From Martinezella tropici (lineage in GTDB: Bacteria > Pseudomonadota > Alphaproteobacteria > Rhizobiales > Rhizobiaceae): DNA of 64,000 bases. This document shows positions 20,228-29,228 of this stretch, in pieces. The stretch covers positions 62,001 to 126,000 of the forward strand of contig NZ_VNIP01000009.1 in NCBI RefSeq assembly GCF_008370325.1, given 5' to 3'. The position numbers and the translations under genes are program-made. Below the pieces are notes generated by a model. The model was not told the DNA's origin and did not search any database. It saw only the letters and a program-made list of their open reading frames with translations. Within the stretch, counting starts at the first letter, position 1, and every line of letters begins with the position of its first letter.

Positions 20228-20286
20228 GAGGGCAATCGCATATGAGCTTAAATCATGCCCTCCTTCTCCCCGTTGGAGAGAAGGAG
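20228..20286. repeat. Palindromic intergenic repeat with two nested hairpins
   Basis: GAGGGCA (20228-20234) is complementary to TGCCCTC (20256-20262), and CTCCTTCTC (20260-20268) pairs with GAGAAGGAG (20278-20286). The two alternative stems share the CTC. The motif resembles a palindromic family common between rhizobial genes. It separates the tusA-like gene from the convergent cobW-like gene. Confidence 0.5.
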
Positions 20287-20327
20287 CTTCCGGGGCGAGG
20301 CGGGTTGCCAGACCTCAAAGGCTGAAA

Positions 20328-21536
20328 CTAGAACCGCATCCCCGGCACAGCCAGCGGATTGTCCTGCAGCGCCGCCCGATCGGGCGTATCGACGCGCGGC
20401 TTGCTGAGGAAGGCGTCGAACAGACCCTTCACGAAATCCTCAGGCAGATCCTTGGTGATGATCACCATGCGCGTGCGGCGGTCTTCGGGATCGGGCCAGG
20501 CCGGCAGCCGCACCGGCGGATGGAAGATGTTCTGTACCCCATGCAGCACGACGGGGCGCTCCGGCCGGTCGGACACGGCAACGATCGCCTTCATCCGCAG
20601 CAGCTTTTCGCCATGCGCCGAACGCAGCAGATCGATGAACATCTCCAGCGCCACCGGATCGATAGGCTGCGTCTCGACGATCGAGAACGACCGGATCGAG
20701 CCGTCATGCCGCGTGACGTCATGGGCGTGCTGATGCCGGTGGCCGTGGTGATGCGCATGATGGTGATGGTGGTGCCCATGATCGCCGTGATGGTGGTCAT
20801 GATCATGGTCGTGGTGATCGTGATCATCATCATGATGGTGACGATGAGCGTCGTCCGCCTCCAGCTCGTCCTGCAGCCAGCGGCCGACATCGGCGATCTT
20901 CGAAGCCGGGTCGTAGAGGCCGTTGACGAGAATGGCGGCGCGTCCCGCCTCGTCGCTATCGGCATTCAGGATCTGCGCACGCGGATTGAGCGCCTTCAGC
21001 CGGCTCTCCAGCTGACCCTCGGGCACGGCACCGGCAATCCCGGTCTTGGACACGATCAGGCGGTCCGCAACCGCTACCTGCTTGCGTGCCTCTTCGTGAT
21101 TGTCGAGCGTCTGCAAGCCATTGACTGCGTCGACGACGGTGATGACGCCATCGAGGTCGAAATTGGTCGCAATGATCGGATTGCCCATGATCGACTGCAT
21201 GACGGGAGCAGGATCGGCAAGGCCGGTCGTTTCGATGACGACGCGCTTCAGCGGCCGGATACGGCCGGTCTGCATGGCGTCCATCAGGTTCGCCAGCGTA
21301 TCCACCAGCTCGCCGCGCACCGTGCAACACAGGCAGCCATCGGAAAGCTCGATGATGGAATCGCCGGAGCTTTCCACCAGCAGGTGATCGATGCCGACAT
21401 CGCCGAATTCGTTGATGATGACGGCCGCATCGCGCATGGCCTCGTCCTTGAGGATGCGGTTGAGCAAGGTCGATTTACCCGCTCCCAGAAAGCCGGTCAG
21501 GATGGCAACCGGTACTCTTCGCTGCGAAACGCTCAT
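20328..21536 (-). CDS. CobW/COG0523 GTPase with a histidine-rich metal-binding stretch
   Basis: A 402-residue G3E-family GTPase. It has the P-loop TGFLGAGKSTLLNRIL (residues 14-29), the family CxCC metal site SDGCLCCTVRGEL (Cys68, 70, 71), RVVIETTGLADPAPV and the base-recognition SKTG. Between about residues 225 and 270 lies a run of roughly 35 His and Asp residues (for example HHHHHHAHHHGHRHQHAHD), then a CobW C-terminal domain (LRMKAIVAVSDRPERPVVLH). COG0523 proteins are zinc or cobalt metallochaperones. Distance from cobST argues only weakly for cobalt; zinc allocation is equally likely. The ATG at 21536 is preceded by a RIME-like repeat. Confidence 0.88.
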   Translation of the reverse strand: MSVSQRRVPVAILTGFLGAGKSTLLNRILKDEAMRDAAVIINEFGDVGIDHLLVESSGDSIIELSDGCLCCTVRGELVDTLANLMDAMQTGRIRPLKRVVIETTGLADPAPVMQSIMGNPIIATNFDLDGVITVVDAVNGLQTLDNHEEARKQVAVADRLIVSKTGIAGAVPEGQLESRLKALNPRAQILNADSDEAGRAAILVNGLYDPASKIADVGRWLQDELEADDAHRHHHDDDHDHHDHDHDHHHGDHGHHHHHHAHHHGHRHQHAHDVTRHDGSIRSFSIVETQPIDPVALEMFIDLLRSAHGEKLLRMKAIVAVSDRPERPVVLHGVQNIFHPPVRLPAWPDPEDRRTRMVIITKDLPEDFVKGLFDAFLSKPRVDTPDRAALQDNPLAVPGMRF

Positions 21537-21552
21537 GGGCGGTATCCGATAC

Positions 21553-21656
21553 TAGAGCAATTCCAGGAAAAGTGCGTAGCGGTTTTCCGTCCGGAATTGC
21601 GTGAAAACAAAGAGACAGAGCGGTTCAGAGACTCCGTGAAAAGCTGAATCGCTCTA
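21553..21656. repeat. RIME-like interspersed repeat, copy B
   Basis: A 104-bp element from TAGAGCAATT to AATCGCTCTA with the same internal blocks as copies at 3900, 26871 and 56693, notably GTAGCGGTTTTCCGTCCGGA. Its right end supplies the TAG stop codon of dacA. Confidence 0.75.
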
Positions 21657-22820
21657 GAAAGTAGGACGCGGCATCGGGATCGGCACACCGGATGCGCCGC
21701 CGGAAATGGCGATTTTGCTGTCCCTGGTCGCCTTGTCGCCTCTTGCCGCGACATCGTCCTTGTCGCCCTTGGCGGCCGTCGCGACATCCTGGCCGCCGAT
21801 CAGGCCGGCATAGACGAAATTGGGCTCGTGATCCATTTCATGAATATAGGGCGACTGTACCTTGGTGCGGCCGAACGGATCGCGGGTCTCGCTGCGCGCC
21901 TGCGCGCCCTTGGTGCTGCAGATGTCGGCGGTGACATCGGCGACATCGGCTGCAAGCGGCGCGTCGGGTCTGAGGGTCGCCAGCGTGTCGCGGGTAGACA
22001 GCTGGTTCTGGAATCCTTTTTCCAGGAGATTGGCGGAATCGTCGGCGCGCGCCGCCAGGCTGTCGGTTCCGAGCACGACCGAGATCAGCGTGCGGCCGTT
22101 GCGAGTCGCCGATGCGATCTGGTTGAAGCCGGCAGCGCAGATGAAGCCGGTCTTCATGCCGTCGGCGCCTTCGAAGCGGCCGATGAGCATATTGATGTTC
22201 GGCACCTGCTTCACGCCGTTGGTGAAGCCTTCCAGCGAGAAATAGCCGGCATATTGCGGGAACTCGCGGCGCAGCGCCACGCTGAGGATCGCAAGATCGC
22301 GCGCCGTCGTATATTGCCCCTTGCCGGGAAGGCCGTTCGGATTGATGAAATGCGAGTCGCGCATGCCGAGGCGGTCGGCTTCCGCATTCATCCGCGCCAC
22401 GAAGCCCTGCTGTGAGCCGCCGACTGTCTCGGCAACGGCCATGGCAAGATCGTTGGCCGATTTGACCAGCATCATCTTCATGGCATTGTCGAGCGTCATC
22501 TTCTGGCCCGGCTTGAAATACATCTTCGCCGGCGGCTGCGCCGCTGCAAGCTTCGACATGACGACTGATGTGTCGAGCCTGACCTGGCCGGATTGGATAG
22601 CCCGGAAGGTCACATAGGTCGTCATCAGCTTGGTGAGCGAAGCGGGATACCAGCGGCGAAACGCCTCCTGCTGGTCGAGGACGCGCCCGGTGCCGACATC
22701 GACGAGAATATGCGGATTGGCTGCGGCCGTCTGCGCGGTCGACAGGAAAAGCATGGATGCTGCTGCGGCTATAGGAGCGAGCCGCAGGGCGGCATACAAA
22801 CGATTCTGCTTCGTCGGCAC
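21654..22820 (-). CDS. D-alanyl-D-alanine carboxypeptidase (PBP5/6 type)
   Basis: A 388-residue periplasmic serine peptidase that trims the terminal D-Ala of peptidoglycan pentapeptides. The GTG at 22820 is favoured because GAAGGA lies 6 bases upstream; the TTG at 22826 abuts that site. The signal peptide is APIAAAASMLFLSTAQTAAA. Catalytic motifs: SxxK in RWYPASLTKLMTTY, SxN in VKSANDLAMAVAE, and KTG in GADGMKTGFICAAG. The C-terminal 90 residues are low complexity and end GVPIPMPRPTF, unlike the amphipathic anchor of E. coli PBP5. The stop codon is contributed by an interspersed repeat. Confidence 0.92.
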   Translation of the reverse strand: MPTKQNRLYAALRLAPIAAAASMLFLSTAQTAAANPHILVDVGTGRVLDQQEAFRRWYPASLTKLMTTYVTFRAIQSGQVRLDTSVVMSKLAAAQPPAKMYFKPGQKMTLDNAMKMMLVKSANDLAMAVAETVGGSQQGFVARMNAEADRLGMRDSHFINPNGLPGKGQYTTARDLAILSVALRREFPQYAGYFSLEGFTNGVKQVPNINMLIGRFEGADGMKTGFICAAGFNQIASATRNGRTLISVVLGTDSLAARADDSANLLEKGFQNQLSTRDTLATLRPDAPLAADVADVTADICSTKGAQARSETRDPFGRTKVQSPYIHEMDHEPNFVYAGLIGGQDVATAAKGDKDDVAARGDKATRDSKIAISGGASGVPIPMPRPTF

Positions 22821-23013
22821 GATCAATCCTTCAGGAGTCCGGAATTTTCTCGAAAGCTTCGTCTATTTAACCTATATGGCTATGAGAAGGCAAAGGCGAT
22901 TGACGACTTTATTTCCCGTTAGCACACCGCAAAGGCCGCGATAAGCTGGATAGGGCCGTGCGACGGATCCGTGAGTTGAACCAGAATCGATATTGAGCAG
23001 CAGGAAAATCAGC

Positions 23014-24174
23014 ATGCCGATCTTGAACAGGGCCGCAGAACTCCAGGGCGAAGTGACCGAGTGGCGCCGCCATATCCATGCACATCCGGAACTCCTCTAT
23101 GCCGTTGAGAATACGGCCGCCTTCGTGGCCGAGAAACTGCGCTCCTTCGGCGTCGACGAAGTGGTGACCGGCATCGGCCGCACCGGCGTCGTCGGCCTGA
23201 TCCGCGGCAAGGGTGCGGGTCGCACGATCGGCCTGCGCGCCGATATGGACGCCCTGCCGCTGACCGAGATCACCGGCAAGCCCTATGCTTCCGAAACGCC
23301 AGGCAAGATGCATGCCTGCGGCCATGACGGCCACACCGCCATGCTCTTGGGTGCTGCGAAATACCTCGCCGAAAACCGCACCTTCAACGGCAATATCGCC
23401 GTCATCTTCCAGCCGGCAGAAGAAGGCGGCGCCGGCGGCGACGCCATGGTCAAGGACGGCATGATGGAGCGCTTCGAGATCGCCGAAGTCTACGGCATGC
23501 ACAACATGCCGGGCCTGCCCGTCGGCCATTTCGCCATCCGCAAAGGCCCGATCATGGCCGCGACCGACGAATTCACCGTCTCCATCAAGGGGCTCGGCGG
23601 CCATGCCGCCATGCCGCACAAGACGATCGATCCGATCGCCATCGGCGCCCAGATCGTTTCCAACCTGCAGCTCATCGCCTCCCGCAGCGCCGATCCGCTG
23701 AAATCGGTGGTCGTCTCCGTCACCAAGTTCAATGCCGGCAACGCGCATAATGTCATCCCGAACGATGCAAGCCTTGCCGGCACGGTGCGCACGCTCGATC
23801 CGGAGATGCGCGACCTGGCCGAACAGCGCTTCAAGCAGATCGTCTCCGGCATCGCCGCCACCCACGGCGCCGAAGCCGAGATCGAGTTCCAGCGCAACTA
23901 CCCGGTTACATCAAATCATGCCGACGAGACCGACCATGCGATCGCGGTCGCCAAGGAAATCGCGGGGGCTAACAATGTCATCCCGGACATCGATCCGATG
24001 ATGGGCGGCGAGGATTTTTCCTACATGCTGCTGGCCCGCCCCGGCGCCTTCATCTTCGTCGGCAACGGCGACAGCGCCGGCCTGCACAACCCGGCCTACG
24101 ACTTCAACGACGAAGCCATCGCCCACGGCATTTCCTACTGGGTGCGCCTCGCCGAACAGCGCCTCAACGCCTGA
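23014..24174 (+). CDS. M20-family amidohydrolase (hippurate hydrolase-like)
   Basis: A 386-residue metallopeptidase of the M20D amidohydrolase group, which removes N-acyl groups from amino acids or indole-acetyl conjugates. Metal and catalytic motifs: RRHIHAHPELLY, IGLRADMDALPLTE, MHACGHDGHTAMLLGAAKYL, VIFQPAEEGGAGGDAMV with the catalytic Glu pair, YGMHNMPGLPVGHFA, and MGGEDFSYML. The dimerisation domain follows VSIKGLGGHAAMPHKTIDPI. The ATG at 23014 has CAGGA 8 bases upstream; the upstream TTG at 22993 lacks one. Substrate is not resolvable from sequence. Confidence 0.9.
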   Translation: MPILNRAAELQGEVTEWRRHIHAHPELLYAVENTAAFVAEKLRSFGVDEVVTGIGRTGVVGLIRGKGAGRTIGLRADMDALPLTEITGKPYASETPGKMHACGHDGHTAMLLGAAKYLAENRTFNGNIAVIFQPAEEGGAGGDAMVKDGMMERFEIAEVYGMHNMPGLPVGHFAIRKGPIMAATDEFTVSIKGLGGHAAMPHKTIDPIAIGAQIVSNLQLIASRSADPLKSVVVSVTKFNAGNAHNVIPNDASLAGTVRTLDPEMRDLAEQRFKQIVSGIAATHGAEAEIEFQRNYPVTSNHADETDHAIAVAKEIAGANNVIPDIDPMMGGEDFSYMLLARPGAFIFVGNGDSAGLHNPAYDFNDEAIAHGISYWVRLAEQRLNA

Positions 24175-24294
24175 GGCTTCGCTTTTATGTCCCGCGCGGC
24201 AAGCCAGCGCGCGGGACGCTGCGAAAGCAGATTGTCTCCGCAACGCAAAAGGGCTTGGCTTCGGGCCTTTGCTTTTGTATGGATCATGCCGAGT

Positions 24295-24371
24295 GGTCTC
24301 GTAGCTCAGCAGGATAGAGCATCAGATTCCTAATCTGAGGGTCACGCGTTCGAATCGCGTCGAGATCACCA
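24295..24371 (+). tRNA. tRNA-Arg (anticodon CCT)
   Basis: A 77-nt cloverleaf. The acceptor stem is GGTCTCG with CGAGATC, the D arm AGCTCAGCAGGATAGAGC, the anticodon stem TCAGA/TCTGA around loop TTCCTAA (anticodon CCT, reads AGG), and the T arm ACGCG-TTCGAAT-CGCGT. The CCA end is encoded. It is followed at once by TTTTT. No CRISPR or integrase lies nearby. Confidence 0.95.
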
Positions 24372-24405
24372 TTTTTCAGCTTAAATGATGATCGCGTGAT
24401 CGAGA

Positions 24406-24999
24406 TTGGAAGAACATCAAACTTCAACGCGTGCAAAGGATTTGTCCCTTGTTGAGCCAAGCCTGCTCAACTTACGGGGCTTTGAACAAGCGCTCATACG
24501 CGGATGGTCGCCCGATCCACGGCGCCAGCATGATAAGTCCTTTATCGAAACCGAACTGACGACACTCAGGGAAGACAGATCGGCTTTCCTCGCCCGTACT
24601 ATATCGAATGAAATCGTCGCCACAGCGGTATCGAATCGGGAACCGCAGTGCCTTGTTGCCCGCCGGTTCTGGATCTGGGATGGGGGCTTTTGTGGCTATA
24701 TTGCATTACGCTATTTGGCCGGAACCACCCAACTGCCCTTACACGTGCCGGGTCATGTGGGCTATTCGGTCGTCCCTTGGAAACAAGGTCGAGGGTATTC
24801 AACGCAAGCACTTCGGCTTCTATTGCCGATCGCAAGGAAGGCTGGCCTTGCCAGTATCAGCATCGTCTGCAACGAAGATAACCTCGCCTCCAAACGCGTT
24901 ATCGAGAAAGCGGGAGGCGTGCTTTGCCGGACAGGCACCCACGCATCGGATTCTCCAACCGTATCGAAGCTATTCTTCGATCTGCCGACTTACTTGTAA
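24406..24999 (+). CDS. GNAT-family N-acetyltransferase
   Basis: A protein of about 197 residues with a GNAT acetyl-CoA fold. VGYSVVPWKQGRGYSTQALR holds the Q/RxxGxG/A pyrophosphate-binding pattern of motif A, followed by LASISIVCNEDNLASKRVIE with the NxxS motif and EKAGGVL. An N-terminal segment FCGYIALRYL matches the strand before motif A. The only start that opens this frame near the tRNA is a TTG at 24406, with an ATG at 24385 blocked by a stop, so the N-terminus is uncertain. Codon use looks less GC-biased than in neighbours, and the gene follows a tRNA directly, which may point to acquisition. Confidence 0.7.
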   Translation: MEEHQTSTRAKDLSLVEPSLLNLRGFEQALIRGWSPDPRRQHDKSFIETELTTLREDRSAFLARTISNEIVATAVSNREPQCLVARRFWIWDGGFCGYIALRYLAGTTQLPLHVPGHVGYSVVPWKQGRGYSTQALRLLLPIARKAGLASISIVCNEDNLASKRVIEKAGGVLCRTGTHASDSPTVSKLFFDLPTYL

Positions 25000-25108
25000 T
25001 TGAACGCGTCCGGAGGCTCCCCAGGCTGCCGGTCAGCGCCGCGTAGAAGATCGCCCTGCCGTGAGCCCCCATCGGGCGCAGCGTGAATGCGAACTTAAAG
25101 CCCGGATA

Positions 25109-25375
25109 TCACCCCACCGCGATTCTGTTCCTCACCAGCCGGACACCGGGAATGGATTCGGCGACTGCCGTTGCGCGCCGCACCTCCTGCTGCGTTGCGA
25201 CAGAGCCATCCAGGCGGATTTCCTGGCCCGCCGCAGTCACTGTGACATCGGAAGCATCGATTCCGCCCGCAACCGCGAGGGCATTGGCAACGGCGGATTC
25301 CAGGGCCGAGCGTCTGGCCTGTTCGTTTTCCAGATAGAGCTCCATGCCGTGAAACGTTGCTGCCTTGAAAACCAT
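25109..25375 (-). CDS. BON-domain protein
   Basis: An 88-residue protein that is almost entirely one BON domain: RRSALESAVANALAVAGGID, ASDVTVTAAGQEIRLDGSVA, TQQEVRRATAVAESIPGVRL then VRNRIAV, with the conserved central Gly of LDGSV. BON domains bind phospholipid surfaces and occur in envelope-stress proteins such as OsmY. No signal peptide is seen here, so it may be cytoplasmic or start further upstream. GGAGG lies 7 bases before the ATG at 25375. Confidence 0.8.
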   Translation of the reverse strand: MVFKAATFHGMELYLENEQARRSALESAVANALAVAGGIDASDVTVTAAGQEIRLDGSVATQQEVRRATAVAESIPGVRLVRNRIAVG

Positions 25376-25577
25376 CCGTCACCCTCCGCGTTCGAGTGGT
25401 CGGAAAACGCGGCACTTTGCATTTGGTTCAACGAAACCGCAAAAAATATTACTAAATCGACGATTTCGCCTTTTGCGGGCATCCGCGACGGGACGTGGTT
25501 GCATGGCTGCGGACTTGCCGCTCTACGCAATCCCCTGTAGAGCCTTGGGGGAACAGCAGCAAATGCGGAATACCTGA

Positions 25578-26771
25578 ATGAACACCGGCAGCAAGGCGCG
25601 TCGCCGCCTGACGATATTGGGTTCGACCGGCTCCATCGGCCAGAATACGCTCGACGTCATTGCCCAGCTTGGCGGGCGCGACGCTTTCGATGTCGCCGCG
25701 ATCACCGGTCATGACAATATCGGCCTGCTGGCCGAGCAGGCCAAGGCCTGCGGCGCCGCTTTCGCGGTCACCGCCAACGAAGAGCGCTATCAGGAGCTGA
25801 AGGATGCGCTCGCAGGATCTGGCGTCGCCGTCGGCGCGGGCAAGAACGCCTTGATCGAAGCCGCTTCGATGCCCTCGGAATGGGTCATGGCGGCGATCGT
25901 CGGCACCGCCGGCCTTGCGCCGACGTTGGCGGCCGCGCGTCGCGGCGCCGATATCGCACTCGCCAACAAGGAATGCCTCGTCTCGGCAGGCGATCTTTTC
26001 GTGCGCGCCGTTACCGAAGGCGGCGGCCGGCTGATCCCGGTCGACAGCGAGCACAGCGCCATTTTCCAGGCACTGGAGGACGATCAGCAGCATGCGGTGG
26101 AGCGCATCATCCTGACTGCGTCCGGCGGCCCCTTCCGCACCTGGACGCGCGAGCAGATGGCCAATGTCACGCCGGCGATCGCGCGTGCCCATCCCAACTG
26201 GTCGATGGGCTTCAAGATCTCCATCGGCAGCGCCTCGATGTTCAACAAGGCGCTGGAGATGATCGAGGCCAAGCACCTGTTCAACGTGCGCCCCGATCAG
26301 ATCGAAGTCGTGGTCCACCCGCAATCCGTCATTCACTCGATGGTCGGCTATACGGATGGCTCCGTTCTGGCGCAACTCGGCTGTCCCGACATGCGCACGG
26401 CCATCGGCTATGCGCTGACTTACCCCGCCCGCACCAAGCTCAGCGTCGACCGGCTGGATTTTGCCAAGCTCGCGCGGTTGGATTTCGAAGCACCGGACGA
26501 GGTTCGCTTCCCGGCACTGCGCCTTGCCCGCACGGCGCTGCAGCGCGGCGGCCTGCAGGGCGCGATCATGAATGCAGCCGAAGAGATCGCCTTCCACGCC
26601 TTCGTGGATGGCCGCATCGGCTTCCTGGAAATGGCCGATATCGCCGAAGCCGTCATGGACGAGATGATCGCGACCGGCAGCGCCGAAACAATGGATGCCG
26701 TCTTTGCCGCGGACGCCGAGGCGCGCAGCCGTGCCGCCGTACTCGTCGCTAAACGCGACAAGGCAGCGTAA
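25578..26771 (+). CDS. dxr: 1-deoxy-D-xylulose-5-phosphate reductoisomerase
   Basis: A 397-residue NADPH-dependent enzyme forming 2-C-methyl-D-erythritol 4-phosphate in the non-mevalonate isoprenoid pathway. The nucleotide site LTILGSTGSIGQNTLDVIAQ is at the N-terminus, followed by IALANKECLVSAGDLF, the metal site VDSEHSAIFQAL, ILTASGGPFRT, and AHPNWSMGFKISIGSASMFN, then VVHPQSVIHSMVGYTDGSVL. All catalytic residues typical of Dxr are visible and the length is standard. The start at 25578 (MNTGSKARRRLTILGS) is weakly supported by upstream GGAACAGC. It is monocistronic. Confidence 0.97.
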   Translation: MNTGSKARRRLTILGSTGSIGQNTLDVIAQLGGRDAFDVAAITGHDNIGLLAEQAKACGAAFAVTANEERYQELKDALAGSGVAVGAGKNALIEAASMPSEWVMAAIVGTAGLAPTLAAARRGADIALANKECLVSAGDLFVRAVTEGGGRLIPVDSEHSAIFQALEDDQQHAVERIILTASGGPFRTWTREQMANVTPAIARAHPNWSMGFKISIGSASMFNKALEMIEAKHLFNVRPDQIEVVVHPQSVIHSMVGYTDGSVLAQLGCPDMRTAIGYALTYPARTKLSVDRLDFAKLARLDFEAPDEVRFPALRLARTALQRGGLQGAIMNAAEEIAFHAFVDGRIGFLEMADIAEAVMDEMIATGSAETMDAVFAADAEARSRAAVLVAKRDKAA

Positions 26772-26870
26772 CGCGTAAGTAGAAACTTACAATTTATAGC
26801 AGCTTGACAGCAAGCCTGGCTCACCAGCCGTCCGATTCTCGGCAGAAGCCGTGCAGTGGCACAGCTCCAC

Positions 26871-26970
26871 AGCATCTCCGCTTTTCTTCGAATCGCGAAA
26901 ACGCTCTATCTTCTTGTTTTTACGCAGTTCCGGACGCAAAACCGCTTCGCACTTTTGCTGGAACTGCTCC
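26871..26970. repeat. RIME-like interspersed repeat, copy C
   Basis: Nearly identical to the copy at 56693-56796 over about 100 bp, including TTTTCTTCGAATCGCGAAAA, TTGTTTTTACGCAGTTCCGG and the closing GCTGGAACTGCTC. It lies between the converging dxr and hemA genes. Confidence 0.8.
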
Positions 26971-26989
26971 AAGAGAAAGCCGCCTCCTC

Positions 26990-28201
26990 TTACGCGACAG
27001 CCCTTGCAAGCGCACAGCGCGACCAGAGCGCGTGCAGCGCGCCGACGAGCTGCTCGATATCGCCATCCGAATGCAGCGGCGTCGGCGTGATGCGCAGGCG
27101 CTCGGTCTTCTTCGGCACGGTGGGATAGTTGATCGGCTGGACATAGACGCCGGCGTCGAGCAGCAGATCCGAAATCCATTTGCATTTGGCCGCATCGCCG
27201 ACCATGACCGGCACGACATGGCTCGGGTTCGGCATGTGCGGAATGCCTGCTGCATCGAGCTGCGCACGCAGCTTGCGCACGCGATCCTGATGGCGCATGC
27301 GTTCGAACTGGCTGACCTTCAGATGCTGGATAGAGGCGACGGCACCCGCAGCCAGCGCCGGCGGCAGCGAGGTCGTGAAGATGAAGCCGGACGCGAAGGA
27401 CCGGATGAAATCACAGAGTGCGGTCGAAGCGGCGATGTAACCGCCCATGACGCCGAATGCCTTGCCGAGCGTGCCTTCGATGACGGTCAGGCGATCCATC
27501 AGTCCCTCGCGCTCGGCAATGCCGCCGCCGCGCGGACCGTACATGCCGACGGCATGCACTTCGTCGAGATAGGTCATCGCGCCGTACTTGTCGGCGAGGT
27601 CGCAGATCTCCTTGATGGGGGCGATATCACCATCCATGGAATAGACGCTCTCGAACGCGATCAGCTTCGGCGCCTTGGGATCGGCCGCCTTCAGCTGGGC
27701 TTCGAGATCGTGCAGGTCATTATGCTTCCAGATGACCTTGTCGCACTTCGCATAGCGAATGCCTTCGATCATCGATGCGTGGTTGAGCGCATCCGAGAAG
27801 ATGATGAGGCCGGGAATGCGCGCGCCGAGCGTGCCGAGCGTCGCCCAGTTGGAGATGTAGCCCGAGGTGAAGATCAGCGCCGATTCCTTGCCGTGCAGAT
27901 CGGCGAGCTCCTGCTCGAGCAGGACATGGTAGTGGTTGGTGCCAGAAATATTCCGGGTGCCTCCCGCACCCGCGCCACAGTGATCGATCGCTTCCTTCAT
28001 CGCCTCGATCACTTTCGGATGCTGGCCCATGCCGAGATAGTCGTTGGAGCACCAGACAGTCACTTCCTGAGGGCCATTGGCCGTATGCCGGATTGCCCGC
28101 GGGAAATTGCCACGGCGGCGTTCCAGATCTGCGAAGATCCGGTAGCGGCCTTCATTGTGAAGACCTTCCAGCTCGCCCTTAAAAAATGCTTCGAAATCCA
28201 T
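26990..28201 (-). CDS. hemA: 5-aminolevulinate synthase
   Basis: A 403-residue PLP enzyme that condenses glycine and succinyl-CoA to aminolevulinate, the C4 route to haem typical of alphaproteobacteria. Landmarks: [88 protein letters not shown], and [13 protein letters not shown] with the PLP-binding lysine at residue 247. The ATG at 28201 is preferred over the adjacent ATG at 28204 because GGAG then sits 6 bases upstream. Haem here may also support symbiotic nodules if the host is a symbiont, which sequence cannot show. Confidence 0.97.
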   Translation of the reverse strand: MDFEAFFKGELEGLHNEGRYRIFADLERRRGNFPRAIRHTANGPQEVTVWCSNDYLGMGQHPKVIEAMKEAIDHCGAGAGGTRNISGTNHYHVLLEQELADLHGKESALIFTSGYISNWATLGTLGARIPGLIIFSDALNHASMIEGIRYAKCDKVIWKHNDLHDLEAQLKAADPKAPKLIAFESVYSMDGDIAPIKEICDLADKYGAMTYLDEVHAVGMYGPRGGGIAEREGLMDRLTVIEGTLGKAFGVMGGYIAASTALCDFIRSFASGFIFTTSLPPALAAGAVASIQHLKVSQFERMRHQDRVRKLRAQLDAAGIPHMPNPSHVVPVMVGDAAKCKWISDLLLDAGVYVQPINYPTVPKKTERLRITPTPLHSDGDIEQLVGALHALWSRCALARAVA

Positions 28202-28318
28202 CATCTGCTCCAGTACCGTGCGACCGTTTTCGAGAATGCCGGTTCACACGTCAACCCCTCCGCATTGCTTTCGCGCCCGCTGCGGCAAATGGCCCCTAAT
28301 TTTGAACAATTCCAGACA

Positions 28319-28346
28319 AGAATAACCAATCACATCAATTTGACAA
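28319..28346 (-). promoter_or_regulatory. Candidate sigma-70 promoter of hemA
   Basis: Read on the minus strand, TTGTCA (28346-28341) and TATTCT (28324-28319) are 16 bp apart, and lie about 118 bases before the hemA start. The match to consensus is moderate. Confidence 0.4.
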
Positions 28347-28419
28347 TCGAAACCGTGCTGGAAACACTCTCCCCGGAGCGGCGGGTAAACCCGCCGCTCC
28401 GGGCTTGTTCATGGCGAAT

Positions 28420-29214
28420 CTAGGCGGCAGCCACGGCGCGTTTGGCCATGACCTTAACCAGGTTGGCGCGATATTCCGCCGTTGCATGCAGGTCGGAAAG
28501 CAACGATGACGGATCGACCGTCACGCCCGTAACCGCGTCCGGCAGCCAGTTCGCCGCAAGCGCCTGCTCCATGTCGCCCTGGCGGAACACGCCGTCCGCA
28601 CCGGCGCCCGTGACAGCAACGCGCACGCCTCCCTCGCCCTTGGCGACGAAGACCCCGGTCATCGCATAGCGCGAGGCCGGATTGGGGAATTTGGCGTAAC
28701 CCGCCCTTTCCGGCGCGTCGAAGGCAATCGACGTGATCAGCTCGGCACCTTCCAGCGCCGTCTCGAACAGGCCCTGGAAGAAGTCGTCGGCCGAGATCTG
28801 GCGGCGATCGGTGACGATAGTGGCATTCAGCGCCAGCATCGCCGACGGGTAATCCGCAGCCGGATCGTTGTTGGCGACGGACCCGCCGATCGTACCCATA
28901 TGCCGGACATGCGGATCGCCGATCATGCCAGCAAGCTCGCAGAGCGCCGGACAAACGGCGCGGATCGCCGCCGAAGAGGCAACCTCCGCATGGGTGGTCG
29001 CCGCCCCGATCGTGACCCTGCGGCCATCGACGCGGATTCCCTTGATGGAAGGGATATGCCTGAGATCGACGAGATCGCTCGGTGATGCCAGGCGTTGCTT
29101 CATGGTGGCGATCAGCGTCATGCCGCCGGAGACGTATTTGCCTTCGTCCGTGTTCGACAGCAGCTTGACAGCTTCGTCGACCGAAGAGACGCGATGGTAA
29201 TTCGTTGCGTACAT
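28420..29214 (-). CDS. coxM: CODH-like FAD subunit (CoxM-type)
   Basis: A 264-residue FAD-binding medium subunit of a molybdenum hydroxylase. FAD contacts are seen in GKYVSGGMTLIATMKQRLAS (the AGGxS/T-like site), VTIGAATTHAEVASSAAI, MIGDPHVRHMGTIGGSVANN (second FAD motif TIGG) and NDPAADYPSAMLALNATI, then a CO_deh_flav_C domain. The start at 29214 (MYATNYHRVSSVDEAVKLL) is chosen because GAGGA and AGGACATG-type signals lie just upstream. It is the third gene of a coxS-coxL-coxM set. The symbol indicates subunit type, not proven CO oxidation. Confidence 0.88.
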   Translation of the reverse strand: MYATNYHRVSSVDEAVKLLSNTDEGKYVSGGMTLIATMKQRLASPSDLVDLRHIPSIKGIRVDGRRVTIGAATTHAEVASSAAIRAVCPALCELAGMIGDPHVRHMGTIGGSVANNDPAADYPSAMLALNATIVTDRRQISADDFFQGLFETALEGAELITSIAFDAPERAGYAKFPNPASRYAMTGVFVAKGEGGVRVAVTGAGADGVFRQGDMEQALAANWLPDAVTGVTVDPSSLLSDLHATAEYRANLVKVMAKRAVAAA

Positions 29215-29228
29215 GTCCTGTCCTCCTC

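Noticed and set aside
20735..20865. CAT/CAC-rich tract as a tandem repeat or CRISPR
   Set aside because: It encodes the His/Asp linker of the CobW-like protein, with irregular codons and no spacer structure.
24295..24371. tRNA as the edge of a present genomic island
   Set aside because: No integrase, transposase or long block of foreign genes follows; only a possible scar is left as a finding.
28326..28338. TTGATGTGATTGG upstream of hemA as an FNR/FixK box
   Set aside because: Only the left half matches TTGAT-N4-ATCAA; the right half does not.
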